A program made the translations under genes and the position numbers. A stretch of DNA of 19,102 nucleotides from Bacillota bacterium. GTDB lineage: Bacteria > Bacillota > Bacilli > Calditerricolales > Calditerricolaceae. The notes beneath the pieces are model-generated. The model did no database searches and was not told where the DNA came from. It was given only the letters and a program-made list of their open reading frames with translations. Shown in pieces: positions 18,237 to 19,102 of this stretch; the first letter of the stretch is position 1, and each line of letters opens with the position of its first letter. The DNA is taken from positions 1 to 19,102 of the forward strand of contig PKQU01000014.1 of the NCBI GenBank assembly GCA_017577925.1. The letters are read 5' to 3'.

Positions 18237-18406
18237 GGCATTCGCCATTCGCCGGCGTGCAGCTTCTCCGCTTGCGCATGCAGGCGGCGACAAGCCTCGC
18301 GCAGTTCTTGGTTGGCGCTCTCCGTCTCCGCGACTGCGTAGGCGTGGGCGAGCATTTTCTCCAAGAGCAACATGTCCTGGGCGATGTCTCGGTCGACGAG
18401 TTTCAT
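18233..18406 (-). CDS. Small CotF-like spore coat protein
   Basis: This 57-residue protein starts at ATG 18406 with AAAGGAG nine bases upstream; the 24 extra codons of the longer open frame have no ribosome site. The sequence VDRDIAQDMLLLEKMLAHAY followed by AVAETESANQELREACRRLH follows the helical pattern of CotF-family spore coat proteins (D-x-D-[IL]-A-x-D-[ML]-L, later E-x-x-N-x-x-[IL]-R). It is shorter than full CotF, ending GEWRMP. Its stop overlaps the start of the FMN-protein gene (ATGA), implying translational coupling. A coat or spore-envelope location is inferred from the family. Confidence 0.7.
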   Translation of the reverse strand: MKLVDRDIAQDMLLLEKMLAHAYAVAETESANQELREACRRLHAQAEKLHAGEWRMP

Positions 18407-18499
18407 CCGATCTTGCTCCTTTCCGCTTCGATGGATTCTGTTGGTTGGGACACGAGGTTCCGCGCGTAGCCGCGGCATCCGTTTATGTTGGGGCGGGGA

Positions 18500-18691
18500 T
18501 CACGCGTCGGGTCGTTGTGCGGTTTGCTTCCTCTCCCGCCCACTGTGGCGGCGCATCTGGTCGACGAGGGCTTCCACGTGGGCCTGGTGCGTGGCGGCCG
18601 CGTTGTGCAGCCATTGTTTGAGTTCGGGATCTTGACGTGAGCTGATCCATTGCGTACCCTCCTGGATCCGATTTGTCCATTGGTGGCCCAT
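18500..18691 (-). CDS. Small hypothetical protein, possibly CotF-related, start uncertain
   Basis: The frame reads QDPELKQWLHNAAATHQAHV then EALVDQMRRH, an amphipathic helix like those in small spore coat proteins, and ends in a charged tail (SGRERKQTAQRPDA). Two starts compete. ATG 18691 is in frame (63 residues) but has no ribosome site. ATG 18650 has AGGAGGG six bases upstream, but it is in another frame (MDQLTS...) and would reach the conserved part only if one base were deleted around 18632-18640. So either the start is a poor one or the gene carries a frameshift. It is the first gene of the minus-strand cluster, 93 bases before the CotF-like gene. Function unknown. Confidence 0.5.
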   Translation of the reverse strand: MGHQWTNRIQEGTQWISSRQDPELKQWLHNAAATHQAHVEALVDQMRRHSGRERKQTAQRPDA

Positions 18692-18725
18692 TTGCTAGTA
18701 TGGGGATCGAGTGGACAAAGCATGT
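18672..18725. promoter_or_regulatory. Divergent promoter region with overlapping -10 elements inside a dyad
   Basis: Forward: TTGTCC (18673-18678), 17 bases, TAGTAT (18696-18701) with TGC before it, a good extended -10 sigma-A promoter for the glycoside hydrolase-like gene. Reverse: the same bases read CATACTA (18702-18696), matching the forespore sigma-F/sigma-G -10 consensus, with ACATG (18725-18721) as a partial -35 at an 18-base spacing. The inverted repeat TTTGTCCA (18672-18679) / TGGACAAA (18712-18719) is centred on this shared element. Confidence 0.5.
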
Positions 18726-18759
18726 AACAGGAACGTTTTGTCGGCAAGGAGGGTTCCCC

Positions 18760-19102
18760 GTGTTGTACGGTGTCGTCGGCAACGGCCGTGCGCTGGCCGT
18801 TGTGAATCCCAACCTGGAAGTGGCGTACCTGGCGGTGGGAGAGGGTTCGGCGGATGTGCTCTTTGATCGTGCGCAACATCCCGAAGGAGCCAGCTTGCGC
18901 CTCGCCGCCGGCGGGCGTGCGCCCGAACCCATCGCGCAGGCCTATGTAGGCGGAAGCGGCGTCCTGCGCACCGTGGCCCGGATTGGCGAGGTGGAGATCG
19001 ACGCGACGGATTACTTGCCCTTTGGAAGACCGCTGTTTCTCCGCGATATGACCATCACCAACCGATCGGATGCGGAAGTGCCGTTCGTGCTGACGGCGGA
19101 GG
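18760..19102 (+). CDS. Glycoside hydrolase family 15-like protein, 5' part
   Basis: The frame is open from GTG 18760 to the window end (114 codons seen) and therefore partial. GTG has AAGGAGGG six bases upstream, an excellent ribosome site, and a sigma-A-type promoter lies about 60 bases before it. The protein starts MLYGVVGNGRALAVVNPNLE, with later VEIDATDYLPFGRPLFLRDM and TITNRSDAEVPFVL. The G-N-G-R start and the L-x-x-R-D-x-x-[IV]-x-N pattern resemble the beta-sandwich N-terminal domain of bacterial glucoamylase/glucodextranase-like GH15 proteins. The catalytic (alpha/alpha)6 barrel would lie beyond the window, so enzyme activity cannot be judged. There is no obvious signal peptide, which would suit a cytoplasmic enzyme acting on maltodextrins or glycogen. 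Confidence 0.6.
   Translation, partial: MLYGVVGNGRALAVVNPNLEVAYLAVGEGSADVLFDRAQHPEGASLRLAAGGRAPEPIAQAYVGGSGVLRTVARIGEVEIDATDYLPFGRPLFLRDMTITNRSDAEVPFVLTAE

Noticed and set aside
18407..18478. 24-codon N-terminal extension of the CotF-like gene
   Set aside because: No ribosome site and no family similarity; ATG 18406 has AAAGGAG correctly placed.

Overview
The window is high-GC, densely packed bacterial chromosome. The gene order purD, yerA-like, yerB-like, yerC-like, pcrB, pcrA, ligA, yerH/camS-like, P5C dehydrogenase closely follows the Bacillus subtilis purD-yer-pcr-lig region. Strong AAGGAGG-type ribosome sites, lipobox lipoproteins and small CotF-like proteins also fit a spore-forming member of the Bacillales. 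The high GC suggests a thermophilic lineage, but that is inference.

Left part (1-5230): the 3' end of purD (+) meets two small membrane-protein genes on the minus strand. Between them lies a short stretch that reads like a relic of a PQQ-dependent sugar dehydrogenase. A divergent region with a 21-bp tandem repeat and a dyad precedes a YerA-type amidohydrolase, a DUF3048 lipoprotein and the TrpR-like regulator YerC, closed by a strong terminator. Middle part (5230-14730): a NiaP-like MFS transporter sits where B. subtilis has yerD. Then come pcrB-pcrA-ligA-camS (archaeal-type lipid precursor synthesis, UvrD-type helicase, NAD-dependent ligase, lipoprotein) and a separately promoted 1-pyrroline-5-carboxylate dehydrogenase.

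Right part (14730-19102): a secreted protein built from two copies of a ~78-residue module is followed by a convergent minus-strand cluster. In transcription order the cluster holds two small spore-coat-like genes, a YerD-type FMN-binding glutamate-synthase-family gene, and bpsB (alkylpyrone O-methyltransferase family). The FMN gene is the notable object. Its 5' end is split by a +1 frameshift in a run of seven C. Its 3' end is fused in frame to the C-terminal half of a type III polyketide synthase (BpsA-like) that keeps the His and Asn of the catalytic triad but lacks the half with the catalytic Cys. A glycoside hydrolase-like gene (+, cut by the window end) diverges from this cluster through a symmetrical promoter region.

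No rRNA, tRNA, CRISPR array or insertion sequence was recognised. No gene-free stretch exceeds 300 bp.
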